From: Pseudomonas helvetica
Lineage (GTDB): Bacteria > Pseudomonadota > Gammaproteobacteria > Pseudomonadales > Pseudomonadaceae
NCBI RefSeq assembly: GCF_039908645.1
Contig: NZ_CP150917.1
Location: forward strand, 3,731,501-3,795,500
Length of the DNA stretch: 64,000 bases
Direction: 5' to 3'
Positions 37,148-46,251 of this stretch are shown here, piece by piece. Every line of letters begins with the position of its first letter. The first letter of the stretch is position 1. A program made the translations under genes and the position numbers. The notes beneath the pieces were generated by a model that was not told the origin of the DNA, did not search any database, and saw nothing but the letters and a program-made list of their open reading frames with translations.

Positions 37148-38329
37148 ATGCAAGACGTTGTGATTGTTGCCGCCACCCGTACCGCCATTGGCAGTTTTCA
37201 GGGTTCGCTGGCCAGCATCCCGGCACCGGAACTCGGTGCCGCGGTGATTCGTCAATTGCTCGCACAAACCGGTCTCGCGGCGGATCAGGTCGATGAAGTG
37301 ATCCTCGGTCAGGTGCTGACCGCAGGCTCCGGCCAGAACCCGGCGCGCCAGGCGTCGATCCTCGCCGGCCTGCCGCACGCCGTTCCGGCACTGACCCTGA
37401 ACAAGGTCTGTGGTTCGGGTCTCAAGGCGCTGCATCTGGGCGCGCAAGCGATTCGTTGTGGCGACGCCGAGGTGATCATCGCTGGCGGCATGGAAAACAT
37501 GAGCCTGGCGCCGTACGTGTTGCCGGCCGCTCGCACCGGCCTGCGCATGGGCCACGCGAAAATGGTCGATAGCATGATCAGCGACGGCCTGTGGGATGCG
37601 TTCAACGACTACCACATGGGCATCACCGCCGAGAACCTGGTGGACAAGTACCACCTGACCCGTGAGGAGCAGGATGCGTTCGCCGCCGCTTCGCAACAAA
37701 AAGCCACGGCGGCTATCGCAGCCGGGCGTTTTGCCGACGAGATCACGCCGATCCTGATCCCGCAGCGCAAAGGTGAGCCGTTGTCCTTCGCGGTCGACGA
37801 ACAACCGCGCGCCGAGACCACTGCCGAGTCTTTGGCCAAGCTCAAACCGGCCTTCAAGAAAGACGGCAGCGTCACCGCCGGCAATGCCTCTTCGCTCAAT
37901 GACGGCGCCGCTGCGGTGTTGCTGATGAGTGCCGACAAAGCCAGGCAATTGGGCTTGCCGGTGCTGGCAAAAATCGCCGCCTATGCCAATGCCGGCGTCG
38001 ACCCGGCGATCATGGGCATTGCTCCCGTTTCCGCGACCCGCCGCTGCCTCGACAAGGCCGGCTGGAGCCTCGATCAACTGGACCTGATCGAAGCCAACGA
38101 AGCCTTCGCCGCGCAGTCACTGGCGGTCGGTAAAGAGCTGGAATGGGATGCCAGCAAGGTCAACGTCAACGGTGGCGCGATTGCGTTGGGCCATCCGATT
38201 GGTGCGTCCGGTTGCCGGGTGCTGGTGTCGTTGCTGCACGAAATGATCAAGCGTGACGCCAAGAAAGGCCTCGCCACCTTGTGCATCGGTGGTGGTCAGG
38301 GCGTGGCCCTGGCGATCGAGCGGGCCTAA
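37148..38329 (+). CDS. atoB: Acetyl-CoA C-acetyltransferase (thiolase)
   Basis: This 393-residue biosynthetic-type thiolase splits acetoacetyl-CoA into two acetyl-CoA, the step after the CoA-transferase. Catalytic residues are Cys88 in [18 protein letters not shown], His in [17 protein letters not shown], and the second Cys in [19 protein letters not shown]. It lies 23 bases after subunit B with TTGAGGAGAAATTCG as a strong ribosome site. A clear terminator follows, so LysR-regulated transcription of this operon ends here. Confidence 0.95.
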   Translation: MQDVVIVAATRTAIGSFQGSLASIPAPELGAAVIRQLLAQTGLAADQVDEVILGQVLTAGSGQNPARQASILAGLPHAVPALTLNKVCGSGLKALHLGAQAIRCGDAEVIIAGGMENMSLAPYVLPAARTGLRMGHAKMVDSMISDGLWDAFNDYHMGITAENLVDKYHLTREEQDAFAAASQQKATAAIAAGRFADEITPILIPQRKGEPLSFAVDEQPRAETTAESLAKLKPAFKKDGSVTAGNASSLNDGAAAVLLMSADKARQLGLPVLAKIAAYANAGVDPAIMGIAPVSATRRCLDKAGWSLDQLDLIEANEAFAAQSLAVGKELEWDASKVNVNGGAIALGHPIGASGCRVLVSLLHEMIKRDAKKGLATLCIGGGQGVALAIERA

Positions 38330-38391
38330 ACCCGCAGGGGTTCAACAGTCAGCGTGCGGACCCACGATATCCGCTCGCTGACTGGCAACAC

Positions 38392-38427
38392 ACCCGGCGC
38401 GACTTCGGTGGCGCCGGGTCTTTTTTT
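38392..38427 (+). terminator. Rho-independent terminator after atoB
   Basis: A 9-bp GC-rich stem ACCCGGCGC/GCGCCGGGT with a 10-base loop is followed by C and seven T. It lies 62 bases after the thiolase stop. Confidence 0.93.
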
Positions 38428-38492
38428 GCCTCGCGAACACTGTTTTTCCAGGAACCCGTCCATTAAGAGAAAAGCGCGTCGAACACAAAACC

Positions 38493-38624
38493 TGTGGCGA
38501 GGGAGCTTGCTCCCGCTCGACTGCGAAGCGGTCGTAATCCGGCAATCGCGTTCCATCTGAATGCTCGCGGTGACTGGCTTCAGGGTCGCTTCGCGACCCA
38601 GCGGGAGCAAGCTCCCTCGCCACA
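38493..38624. repeat. REPIN: perfect inverted pair of REP sequences
   Basis: Two 25-base arms (38493-38517 and 38600-38624) are perfect reverse complements, with the core GGCGAGGGAGCTTGCTCCC. The spacer holds smaller palindromes such as GGTCGCTTCGCGACC. This is the typical REPIN of the P. fluorescens group, mobilised by a RAYT transposase encoded elsewhere. Together with the preceding terminator it fills the 320-base gap between atoB and the DUF4174 gene; nothing else is seen there. Confidence 0.88.
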
Positions 38625-38649
38625 ATGGATCTATCACCCAAAGGTTTGA

Positions 38650-39186
38650 TCAATCATCCAAGGGTTGCGGTGGTGCTGCCGGTTTTGCTCCTTTGCCCTT
38701 TTTTCCGCCCTTGACCGGCGCAGCCTCTACGGGTGGCGGCGCAGGTGGCGCTGCCTCTTTCTCGGCGGCTGGAAGCTGGTCAACGGTGGCGAACAGATCC
38801 TTGGCTTCGATCGGCCCGAGGTGGTCGAGTTTTTTCTCGCCGTCCTTGCCCACCAGAATGACCTTGGTCTCGCCACTGACGCCCAGTTTCAACTCGCGAA
38901 TCAGCGCCATGGTGGTTTGTGCATCGAGGTCCTTGCCGTCACGTTGGCCCATGAGGTTGACCACGGTGTACAGCACCATATTGCGTTCTTTGAAGGCCTG
39001 GCTGTTGGCCGGTTCCGCCAGGGACTTTTTCAGGCTGACCAGTGTCGGGTCGATGCTGCTGGGAGCGATGACAATCAGCGGCCGGGTCCTGCCGCGTTCC
39101 TGGGCCAGGGGCGTGTCGTTGTCGGCGGCGAATAGAGGGCCGGCGACAGCGAGCAGAGTTGCAAGGGTCAGTGACCGAATGAGCAT
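38650..39186 (-). CDS. DUF4174 exported protein
   Basis: This 178-residue protein has a signal peptide (MLIRSLTLATLLAVAGPLFAADN). It is followed by a thioredoxin-like DUF4174 domain of about 100 residues (RPLIVIAPSSIDPTLVSLKKSLA, then TKVILVGKDGEKKLDHLGPIEAKDLFATVDQLP) and a Pro/Ala/Lys-rich tail that is probably disordered. The family has no firm function. The ATG at 39186 is chosen because AGGAG is six bases upstream; the ATG at 39192 would touch the ribosome site. The tail, with GGKKGKGAKPAAPPQ, may contact the cell wall or nucleic acid, but this is only a guess. Confidence 0.82.
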   Translation of the reverse strand: MLIRSLTLATLLAVAGPLFAADNDTPLAQERGRTRPLIVIAPSSIDPTLVSLKKSLAEPANSQAFKERNMVLYTVVNLMGQRDGKDLDAQTTMALIRELKLGVSGETKVILVGKDGEKKLDHLGPIEAKDLFATVDQLPAAEKEAAPPAPPPVEAAPVKGGKKGKGAKPAAPPQPLDD

Positions 39187-39730
39187 GCGCATCTCCTTTT
39201 GATTTCCACACTTTATGATTGCGCATCAAGGCGAAAGATCCAGTTCCGTCGCCTGAAATTTCTATCGCCATGCTGCGAAGCTTAGGCGAGTGGGCTTAAT
39301 CCGCAACCGAATTTCGCGACACGGGTTTAGGCCATTTAGTTTGTCCAGGCTCACACCGCCAAGGCCAAAACACACGGCGCAGGTTTTTATCGCGTACTAC
39401 ACTTTTATTTGTCCCCCATAGGGGGGACGTTGCCAAATCCGGGTCCGTAAGCAGCGAGTTTGTCGAAGAAACCCGCCCATGACGCTGGAGACAATGGCTA
39501 CTCGTAATCGTCCTGTGGGGCTCGGCCCCACAGTGACGTCATGCAGGACGACGTTTTCGCGTCCCACTCGCCCGGACATGTCGCGTGTCCGGGCATTCGC
39601 GTAGCAGACGGTTTGGCTTCACAACACGCCTGCAGTGTCGCCCTGATCATCCATCTGACTGCCGCCTGAAAGGTTGCTGCCTCTGCACACGCCCTCCTTC
39701 ACCGGTGGTCTTTTTTCAGGAGGAGCAGTT
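39187..39730 (+). other. Hairpin-rich gene-free region before the methyltransferase
   Basis: No gene is supported in these 544 bases. Several strong palindromes occur: GTCCCCCATAGGGGGGAC (39411-39428), GCGAGTTT facing AAACCCGC (about 39454-39476, one mismatch), CTGTGGGGC-TCG-GCCCCACAG (39513-39533), CGTCCTG facing CAGGACG around the latter (39509-39550), and GCCCGGACA facing TGTCCGGGC (39569-39593). If transcribed in the plus direction this would be a long structured leader of the methyltransferase gene. The start of transcription is not obvious. Confidence 0.5.
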
Positions 39731-40777
39731 ATGGACGAAGCCAAACTCAATGACTTCATGGGCAAGGTGGTTTCCGACATGGGCGGCGCAGCGATGCTCG
39801 CGAACATGATCCTGGGCGATGAACTCGGTTTGTACCGGGCGATGGCCGACAGCCAGCCTGTCACCCCTGAAGAACTGGCCAGCAAGACTGGCTGCAATGC
39901 ACGACTGTTGCGCGAATGGCTCAGTGCTCACGCAGCCTCTGGCTACATGGAGCACGTCGACGGAAAATTCCGCCTGCCAGAAGAACAAGCCCTGGCGCTG
40001 GCGATCGAGGACTCACCGGTTTATGTCCCGGGCGGCGCCGCAGTGATTGCCTCGTTTTACCATGACAAAGACAAACTGATCGCCGCCATGCGTGGCAATG
40101 GTGCCCTCGCCTGGGGCGATCACCACAGCTGCATGTTCAAAGGCACCGAACGCTTCTTCAGACCCGGCTACCGCGCACACCTGGTCGGCGAGTGGTTACC
40201 TGCGCTTGAAGGCGTGGTGGACAAACTGAAAGCCGGGGCCAAGGTCGCGGATGTCGGTTGCGGCCACGGCGCTTCAACGGTGGTCATGGCCAAAGCGTTC
40301 CCGGCCTCCAGTTTTGTCGGCTTCGACTATCACGCGCCATCCATCACCACTGCTACCCAACGCGCTGAAGAAGGTGGCGTGGCCGATAGTGCTCGCTTCG
40401 TTCAGAGTACCGCCAAGAACTTTCCGGGCAATGACTACGATTTGATCTGCTACTTCGATTGCCTCCACGACATGGGCGACCCGGTGGGCGCTGCCAAACA
40501 CGCCTATCAGGCGCTCAAGCCCGACGGGACGGTGCTGTTGGTGGAGCCGTATGCCAATGACCGTCTCGACGAAAACGCGACCCCGGTAGGACGGCTGTTC
40601 TACGCCGCGTCAACGTTCATCTGCACGCCCAACTCGTTGTCTCAGGAAGTCGGCCTGGGGCTCGGGGCTCAAGCGGGGGAAGCACGGCTGCGGGATGTAT
40701 TCACCCAGGCCGGATTCACGCATTTCCGCCGGGCAGCAGAGACACCGTTCAACCTGATTCTGGAGGCGCGGAAATAA
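39731..40777 (+). CDS. Class I SAM-dependent methyltransferase with N-terminal winged helix
   Basis: This 348-residue protein has an N-terminal dimerisation/winged-helix part (ANMILGDELGLYRAMADSQPVTPEELASKTGCNARLLREWLSAHAASGYMEHV), followed by a Rossmann methyltransferase domain with motif I AKVADVGCGHGASTVVMAKAFP, the acidic loop SFVGFDYHAPSI, and DLICYFDCLHDMGDPVGAAKHAYQALKPDGTVLLVEP. Similar proteins are small-molecule O- or C-methyltransferases of unknown substrate. The ATG at 39731 follows CAGGAGGAGC. It is a single-gene unit with an unusual hairpin-rich upstream region. Confidence 0.87.
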   Translation: MDEAKLNDFMGKVVSDMGGAAMLANMILGDELGLYRAMADSQPVTPEELASKTGCNARLLREWLSAHAASGYMEHVDGKFRLPEEQALALAIEDSPVYVPGGAAVIASFYHDKDKLIAAMRGNGALAWGDHHSCMFKGTERFFRPGYRAHLVGEWLPALEGVVDKLKAGAKVADVGCGHGASTVVMAKAFPASSFVGFDYHAPSITTATQRAEEGGVADSARFVQSTAKNFPGNDYDLICYFDCLHDMGDPVGAAKHAYQALKPDGTVLLVEPYANDRLDENATPVGRLFYAASTFICTPNSLSQEVGLGLGAQAGEARLRDVFTQAGFTHFRRAAETPFNLILEARK

Positions 40778-40831
40778 GTGCTGTAGGTGACATCCCGTGT
40801 CAGGCGCTGAAGGAACAGCGCCCGGCCTGGA

Positions 40832-41617
40832 TCAAAACACCAATTTGTAGCCGATGAACACCAGCATGACGGCCAGGCAAGGACGCAACACACCGTCGGA
40901 AATTTTCCCGGTCAGGTGACTGCCGATATAGATCCCCGGCAACGACCCCATCAGCAAAAAGCCCAGCAGGTGCCAATCCATATTGCCCATGCTCGCATGC
41001 CCCAGTCCCGCAACCAGGGTCAGCGGTACGGCGTGGGCGATTTCTGTGCCGACCAGGCGTTTGGTTGCCAGGAACGGGTACAGGATGAACAGCGCCACAG
41101 TTCCCAGGGCGCCGGCACCGATGGAGGTCAAAGCGACCATCGCACCGAGTATCGCGCCCGTGACGATGGTCAGCAGGTTCAGGTTCAGGTTACTGAGGTG
41201 GTAATGATCGCCCGCATGTTTTTGGGCAAACGCCAAGAGTTGGCGCTTGAAGAAAATAGCCAGCGCCGTCAGCAGCAATACAAAGCCCAACGCCTGCTTG
41301 ATAACGGTATTGGTCGCGTGCGGATCCGTGTTGAGGTATTTCAGGAACAACAAGGTCATGACAACGGCGGGCACACTGCCCAACGTCAGCCAGCCGGTAA
41401 TTTTCCAGTCGATGTTCCGGTGCTTTTGATGAACCAGCACACCACCGGACTTGGTGATCGCCGCGTACAGCAAATCCGTCCCCACGGCCGTGGCCGGGTT
41501 GATGCCGAACCATAGAAGGATCGGCGTCATCAACGAGCCTCCCCCCACACCGGTCATTCCGACAACGAACCCGACAACCAAGCCTGCGACTACAAAACCC
41601 AAATTACCGAAGTCCAT
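40832..41617 (-). CDS. TSUP-family permease (TauE/SafE type)
   Basis: This 261-residue inner-membrane protein has 8 predicted helices and two repeats of the TSUP type: VVGFVVGMTGVGGGSLMTPILL in the first half and GAILGAMVALTSIGAGALGTVALFILYP in the second. The family exports or imports sulfur-containing organic anions such as sulfoacetate or sulfite; the substrate here is unknown. Start at 41617 is preferred to 41623 because AAGG is then at normal distance. The gene is divergent from the ABC operon, with 336 bases between. Confidence 0.88.
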   Translation of the reverse strand: MDFGNLGFVVAGLVVGFVVGMTGVGGGSLMTPILLWFGINPATAVGTDLLYAAITKSGGVLVHQKHRNIDWKITGWLTLGSVPAVVMTLLFLKYLNTDPHATNTVIKQALGFVLLLTALAIFFKRQLLAFAQKHAGDHYHLSNLNLNLLTIVTGAILGAMVALTSIGAGALGTVALFILYPFLATKRLVGTEIAHAVPLTLVAGLGHASMGNMDWHLLGFLLMGSLPGIYIGSHLTGKISDGVLRPCLAVMLVFIGYKLVF

Positions 41618-41953
41618 TGCCATACCTTACAAAACCAGCGCGACGACTTAAAAATCTGGCAGTCAGCATAGCGATTTTTCTTATAACCACTTATACCAAT
41701 ATGATCTGACTTTATAACTTCCCGCCATCAATCGTAGCCGCCAATCCCCCTTGTGCCGTCAGGGCACTGTCTCCTTGTTGCGCCATGACCGTCTGGCTGA
41801 AACAGCAGCCTGTTTGATATTTTTATTTTCACACATTTGATTTATGAAATAAAACGTGTCATTTATACATTCCATGGACACGCAACCCGCTGCACCCCCT
41901 CGCCAGACTGGAAGGCATTCACCCCCAAACACCCTATCCACGGAGTCAACAAT
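41618..41953. promoter_or_regulatory. Divergent AT-rich promoter region, TSUP gene / aot-like operon
   Basis: No gene is seen in this 336-base gap. It is AT-rich and must hold promoters for both sides. The palindrome TTATGAAATAA at 41842-41852, inside TTTATGAAATAAA, is identical to the one upstream of the RpiR gene at 24691-24701 and lies 102 bases before the binding-protein start. It is a candidate operator for the operon's own RpiR regulator. Confidence 0.5.
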
Positions 41954-42730
41954 ATGAACAAGACCGGACTTCTGGCTGCTCTGGCATTTTGCGCCGTCAG
42001 CACCCTGGCCCACGCCGACGAAGACAGCTTGCGTATCGGTATCGAAGCTGCCTACCCGCCGTTCTCCTTCAAGACCCCGGAAGGCAATATCAGCGGGTTC
42101 GACTACGACATCGGCAACGCCCTGTGCGAAGAAATGAAGATCAAATGCCAGTGGGTTATCCAGGAATTCGACGGGATGATCCCCTCGTTGAAAGTGCGCA
42201 AGATCGACGCGGTGCTGTCGTCGATGTCGATTACCGACGACCGCCTGAAGTCAGTCGACTTCAGCGAAAAGTACTACCACACCCCCGGCAAGTTCGCGGC
42301 GAAGGCCGGCCAGGCGATCAATGACCCGAAGGTCGATCTCAAAGGCAAGAAACTCGGTGTGCAACGCTCCTCCACCTACGACCGTTACGCGACCGAGCAA
42401 CTGGCGCCCGCCGGCGTCGAGGTGGTGCGTTACTCCTCGCAAAATGAAGCCTTCCTGGACCTGGCCTCGGGCCGACTGGACGCCACCCTCGCCGACATCG
42501 TCAACACCAACGAGAGCTTCATCAAGACCCCGGCCGGTAACGGCTTTGCCTTGGTAGGACCGGACATCAATGACCCGAAATACTTCGGCCGGGGCGCCGG
42601 GATTGCGCTGCGCAAAGGCGATACCGCGAACGCGGCACGCCTGAACACGGCGATTGACGCGATCCGTGCCAACGGCAAGTACCAGCAGGTCATGGCCAAG
42701 TACTTCGCGTTCGATATCTACGGCGAATAA
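41954..42730 (+). CDS. Polar amino acid ABC transporter, periplasmic binding protein
   Basis: This 258-residue family 3 solute-binding protein resembles the lysine/arginine/ornithine- and AotJ-type proteins. A signal peptide (MNKTGLLAALAFCAVSTLAHA) is followed by LRIGIEAAYPPFSFKTPEGNISGFDYDIGNALC, the ligand-binding segments WVIQEFDGMIPSLKVRKIDAVLSSMSITDDRLKSVDFSEKYY, and the C-terminal lobe. The basic-amino-acid type is suggested by the Asp/Ser/Arg pattern and the operon partners. It is the first gene of a unit of six (binding protein, two permeases, desuccinylase-like, ATPase, RpiR regulator). Confidence 0.93.
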   Translation: MNKTGLLAALAFCAVSTLAHADEDSLRIGIEAAYPPFSFKTPEGNISGFDYDIGNALCEEMKIKCQWVIQEFDGMIPSLKVRKIDAVLSSMSITDDRLKSVDFSEKYYHTPGKFAAKAGQAINDPKVDLKGKKLGVQRSSTYDRYATEQLAPAGVEVVRYSSQNEAFLDLASGRLDATLADIVNTNESFIKTPAGNGFALVGPDINDPKYFGRGAGIALRKGDTANAARLNTAIDAIRANGKYQQVMAKYFAFDIYGE

Positions 42731-42823
42731 GCCTTCCTGTAACGCTGGCGTCGGTCTTGCGCCGACGCCGCTTTTCTTGCTGGTCCCGCGCGCCTGCCGG
42801 CGCTTCGGGTGAGGAACTTCATC

Positions 42824-43513
42824 ATGCTTCACGGCTACGGATCGAGCATTCTCGATGGCGCCTGGCTGTCGATCAATCTGGCTCTGAGCTCCATGGCACT
42901 GGCCATTACCCTGGGCCTGATCGGCGCGGCGTTTCGCCTCTCGCCGCTCAAATGGTTGTCGACGCTGGGCGAAGGCTACACCACAGTGATTCGCGGTATC
43001 CCCGACCTGGTACTGATTCTGCTGATTTTCTACGGCGGCCAGGACCTGGTGAATCGCATCGCCCTCGGGCTCGGTTACACCCACTACATCGACATCAACC
43101 CGTTTGTGGCGGGTGTCTGCACCATGGGTTTCATTTTCGGTGCCTACCTCTCGGAAACCTTTCGCGGCGCCTTCATGGCGATCCCGCAAGGTCAGGCTGA
43201 AGCCGGTGCGGCCTATGGCATGAGCAGCGCCCAGGTGTTCTGGCGGATTCTGGTGCCGCAGATGATTCGCTTCGCGATCCCCGGCTTCACCAACAACTGG
43301 CTGGTGCTGACCAAATCCACGGCGTTGATATCGGTGATCGGCCTGCAGGACATGATGTTCAAGGCCAAGAACGCTGCCGACGCGACCCACGAACCCTTTA
43401 CGTTTTTCCTCGCGGTGGCGGCGCTGTACCTGGTGCTGACCAGCGTCTCGTTGCTGGTGCTGCGCGCATTGGAAAAACACTACTCGGTCGGCATCAAAGC
43501 CGCCGTTCTGTGA
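42824..43513 (+). CDS. Polar amino acid ABC transporter permease (HisQ/AotQ type)
   Basis: This 229-residue inner-membrane permease has five or six helices. It begins SILDGAWLSINLALSSMALAITLGLIGAAFRL and carries the EAA loop that docks to the ATPase: ETFRGAFMAIPQGQAEAGAAYGMSSAQVFWRILVPQM. ATG at 42824 follows GTGAGG at nine bases; the GTG at 42809 is part of that site. The gap of 93 bases from the binding-protein gene is the largest within the operon and is GC-rich. Confidence 0.93.
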   Translation: MLHGYGSSILDGAWLSINLALSSMALAITLGLIGAAFRLSPLKWLSTLGEGYTTVIRGIPDLVLILLIFYGGQDLVNRIALGLGYTHYIDINPFVAGVCTMGFIFGAYLSETFRGAFMAIPQGQAEAGAAYGMSSAQVFWRILVPQMIRFAIPGFTNNWLVLTKSTALISVIGLQDMMFKAKNAADATHEPFTFFLAVAALYLVLTSVSLLVLRALEKHYSVGIKAAVL

Positions 43514-43530
43514 GTGGGAGCGAACCGACC

Positions 43531-44226
43531 ATGCTCGACTACAACCTGATCTGGGAAAACCTGCCGCTGTATTTCAGTGGCGCGTTATTGACCCTCAAAG
43601 TACTGCTGATTTCCCTGGCTTTTGGCCTGATGTTGGCCATTCCACTGGCATTGATGCGCGTCTCCCGCTCGCCGCTGATTAACTTCCCGGCCTGGCTCTA
43701 CACCTACGCCATTCGTGGCACGCCGATGCTGGTACAGCTGTTTTTGATCTATTACGGCCTGGCGCAGTTCGAAGCGGTACGCCAAAGCGTGCTCTGGCCG
43801 TACCTGTCCAGCGCGACCTTTTGCGCCTGCCTGGCCTTTGCGATCAACACCAGTGCCTACAGCGCAGAGCTGCTGGCCGGCAGTCTGAAGTCCACCCCCA
43901 ACGGCGAGATCGAAGCCGCCAAGGCGATGGGCATGTCACGCCCGACCCTGTACCGCCGCATTCTGCTGCCGTCGGCCCTGCGCCGGGCGTTGCCGCAGTA
44001 CAGCAATGAAGTGCTGATGATGCTGCAAACCACCAGCCTCGCGTCGATCGTCACCCTGGTCGACATCACTGGTGCGGCGCGCACGGTCAGCTCGCGGTTC
44101 TACCTGCCGTTCGAAGCGTTCATCACTGCCGGCCTGATCTACCTGGCCCTGACCTTCATTCTCGTGCGCCTGTTCAAGCTCGCCGAACGTCACTGGCTGG
44201 CGTACCTGGCCCCACGCAAGCACTAA
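43531..44226 (+). CDS. Polar amino acid ABC transporter permease (HisM/AotM type)
   Basis: This 231-residue second permease subunit has the topology of HisM. It shows PLYFSGALLTLKVLLISLAFGLMLAIPLALMRV, YAIRGTPMLVQLFLIYYGLAQF and the EAA loop SAELLAGSLKSTPNGEIEAAKAMGMSRPTLYRRILLPSALRRALPQYSNE. It starts 17 bases after the first permease; a GTG at 43510 overlapping the upstream stop is an alternative start. The two permeases would form the heterodimeric channel. Confidence 0.93.
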   Translation: MLDYNLIWENLPLYFSGALLTLKVLLISLAFGLMLAIPLALMRVSRSPLINFPAWLYTYAIRGTPMLVQLFLIYYGLAQFEAVRQSVLWPYLSSATFCACLAFAINTSAYSAELLAGSLKSTPNGEIEAAKAMGMSRPTLYRRILLPSALRRALPQYSNEVLMMLQTTSLASIVTLVDITGAARTVSSRFYLPFEAFITAGLIYLALTFILVRLFKLAERHWLAYLAPRKH

Positions 44227-44235
44227 GGAAGTCCC

Positions 44236-45348
44236 ATGGAACACATCCACTACGTTTTGCCCTGGAGCGCCTGCGGCACTGAACGCACGCTGTCGCTGTT
44301 TCGATTTGGCAGCGGCTCGCGCAAGGCCTACATCCAGGCATCGCTGCATGCCGACGAACTGCCTGGCATGCGCGTCGCCGTCGAACTCAAGCGCCGTCTG
44401 CGCGAGCTGGAATTACAAGGCCGCCTGACCGGCGTGATCGAACTGGTGCCGATGGCCAATCCGATCGGTATCGGGCAAATGTTCCAGGCCACCCATCAGG
44501 GACGCTTCGAATTCAACAGCGGCAAGAACTTCAACCGTGACTTCCCGGAACTGGCCGAAGCCGTGGCCGTGCAGTTGAAGGGCCAGCTGGGCGAGGATGC
44601 CGAGGCCAACGTGGCGCTGATCCGGCGTGCCATGATTGAAGTCATTGCCGACATGCCGCTGGCCGAATCGGAACTCGACGGCCTGCGCCGCCTGCTGTTG
44701 CAGCACGCCTGCGACGCCGATGTGGTGCTGGACCTGCACTGCGATTTCGAGTCGATCATGTTGCTGTACGCCCTGCCGCAAAACTGGCCGCGCCTGCGTT
44801 CACTGGCCGCACGCCTGAACGCTGAAGCCGTTCTGCTGGCCGAGGACGCTGGCGGCAATGCCTTCGATGAAGCCTGCGCGATCCCCTGGTTACGCCTGGC
44901 CGAGCTGTTCCCGCTGGCGAACATTCCGCTGGCCTGCGTGGCGACCACCATCGAACTGCGCGGCATGGCCGACACCGAACGCGAGCCGTGCATGGCCAGT
45001 GCCGAGCAAATCCTCGGCTACCTGGCCGAACAGGGCCTGATCAGCGGCGACTGGCCAGACGCGCCGGCCACTTGCTGCGATGCGACTCCTTTTGCCGGCG
45101 CGCAATACGCCTATGCGCCACACCCCGGTGTGGTGAGTTTTCTGCAACCGTTGGGTGCCCGGGTCTCGGTCGGCGACCCGCTGTTCGAAGTGCTCGACCC
45201 GCTGACCGATCGCCACAGCGTGGTGAAAGCCAGCACCGACGGCATCCTTTATGCCCGCGAACGCCTGCGCTTTGCCCAACCGGGCTTGTGGCTGGCCAAG
45301 GTCGCAGGCTCTACCCCCATTCGCCAGGGTCGCTTGCTCAGCGACTGA
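44236..45348 (+). CDS. Succinylglutamate desuccinylase/aspartoacylase-family protein (AotO-like)
   Basis: This 370-residue member of the AstE/AspA zinc carboxypeptidase-like family has a zinc site in ASLHADELPGM (His and Glu) and VVLDLHCDFES (His); the C-terminal part is a beta-barrel-like domain. In P. aeruginosa the arginine/ornithine importer operon aotJQOMP carries a similar gene, aotO, of unknown role. Here the order is J-Q-M-O-P. It may deacylate an imported N-acyl amino acid in the cytoplasm. It starts nine bases after the permease stop. Confidence 0.85.
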   Translation: MEHIHYVLPWSACGTERTLSLFRFGSGSRKAYIQASLHADELPGMRVAVELKRRLRELELQGRLTGVIELVPMANPIGIGQMFQATHQGRFEFNSGKNFNRDFPELAEAVAVQLKGQLGEDAEANVALIRRAMIEVIADMPLAESELDGLRRLLLQHACDADVVLDLHCDFESIMLLYALPQNWPRLRSLAARLNAEAVLLAEDAGGNAFDEACAIPWLRLAELFPLANIPLACVATTIELRGMADTEREPCMASAEQILGYLAEQGLISGDWPDAPATCCDATPFAGAQYAYAPHPGVVSFLQPLGARVSVGDPLFEVLDPLTDRHSVVKASTDGILYARERLRFAQPGLWLAKVAGSTPIRQGRLLSD

Positions 45349-45366
45349 CTCAAGAGAACCGACACC

Positions 45367-46131
45367 ATGAACACACTTGAAATTCAGGACCTGCACAAAC
45401 GCTACGGCACCCACGAAGTGCTCAAGGGCGTGTCCCTGGAAGCCAAAGCCGGCGACGTGATCAGCATCATCGGCTCCAGTGGCTCGGGTAAAAGCACCTT
45501 CCTGCGCTGCATCAACCTGCTGGAGCAACCCAACTCGGGCAACATCCTGCTCAATGGCGAGCAGTTGAAACTGGTCGCCAACAAGACCGGTGGGCTCAAG
45601 GCCGCCGAGCCCAAACAGCTGCAACGCATGCGCTCGCGGCTGGCAATGGTGTTTCAGCATTTCAACCTCTGGTCGCACATGAGCGCCCTTGAAAACGTCA
45701 TGGAAGCGCCGGTGCATGTGCTTGGCCTGGACAAGAAACTCGCCCGGGAAAAGGCCGAGCACTACCTGAACAAGGTCGGCGTGGCCCATCGCATGGGCGC
45801 TTATCCGGCGCACATGTCGGGTGGCGAACAGCAGCGCGTGGCGATTGCTCGTGCGCTGGCGATGGAGCCGGAAGTGATGTTGTTCGATGAACCGACCTCG
45901 GCCCTCGACCCGGAGCTGGTCGGTGAAGTGCTTAAAGTCATGCAGGACCTGGCCCTGGAAGGCCGGACCATGGTGGTGGTAACCCACGAAATGGGCTTTG
46001 CCCGGGAGGTGTCGAACCAACTGGTGTTCCTGCACAAAGGTCAGGTCGAAGAGCGTGGCAACCCGCGTGAAGTGCTGGTCAACCCACAGTCCGAGCGCCT
46101 CCAGCAGTTCTTGGCCGGCAGCCTGAAGTAA
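45367..46131 (+). CDS. Polar amino acid ABC transporter ATP-binding protein (HisP/AotP type)
   Basis: This 254-residue ATPase has a complete motif set: Walker A IIGSSGSGKSTFLRCINLLE, Q-loop VFQHFNLWSHMSALENV, signature MSGGEQQRVAIARALA, Walker B VMLFDEPTSALDPELV and the switch His in VVVTHEMGFAREV. It shows the insert typical of HisP-type ATPases around residues 60-85. It starts 18 bases after the AotO-like gene, with CAAGAGAACC as ribosome site, and drives the importer built from the two permeases. Confidence 0.95.
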   Translation: MNTLEIQDLHKRYGTHEVLKGVSLEAKAGDVISIIGSSGSGKSTFLRCINLLEQPNSGNILLNGEQLKLVANKTGGLKAAEPKQLQRMRSRLAMVFQHFNLWSHMSALENVMEAPVHVLGLDKKLAREKAEHYLNKVGVAHRMGAYPAHMSGGEQQRVAIARALAMEPEVMLFDEPTSALDPELVGEVLKVMQDLALEGRTMVVVTHEMGFAREVSNQLVFLHKGQVEERGNPREVLVNPQSERLQQFLAGSLK

Positions 46132-46203
46132 GCCGCTTGCCGACCGTTCCGGGTGCTGCACGCCAACGGTCGGCTTCGGATACACTGGCGCGCACTCATG
46201 TCA

Positions 46204-46221
46204 GGGACCAGACCTGGTCCC
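46204..46221. promoter_or_regulatory. Palindrome before the second RpiR gene
   Basis: GGGACCAG-AC-CTGGTCCC is a perfect 8-bp inverted repeat with a two-base centre, 30 bases before the regulator start and 72 bases after the ATPase stop. It could be an operator or an attenuating hairpin; the sequence alone does not decide. Confidence 0.45.
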
Positions 46222-46251
46222 TTCCAACCTCCTGCGGATGTTGAGCCGGTT

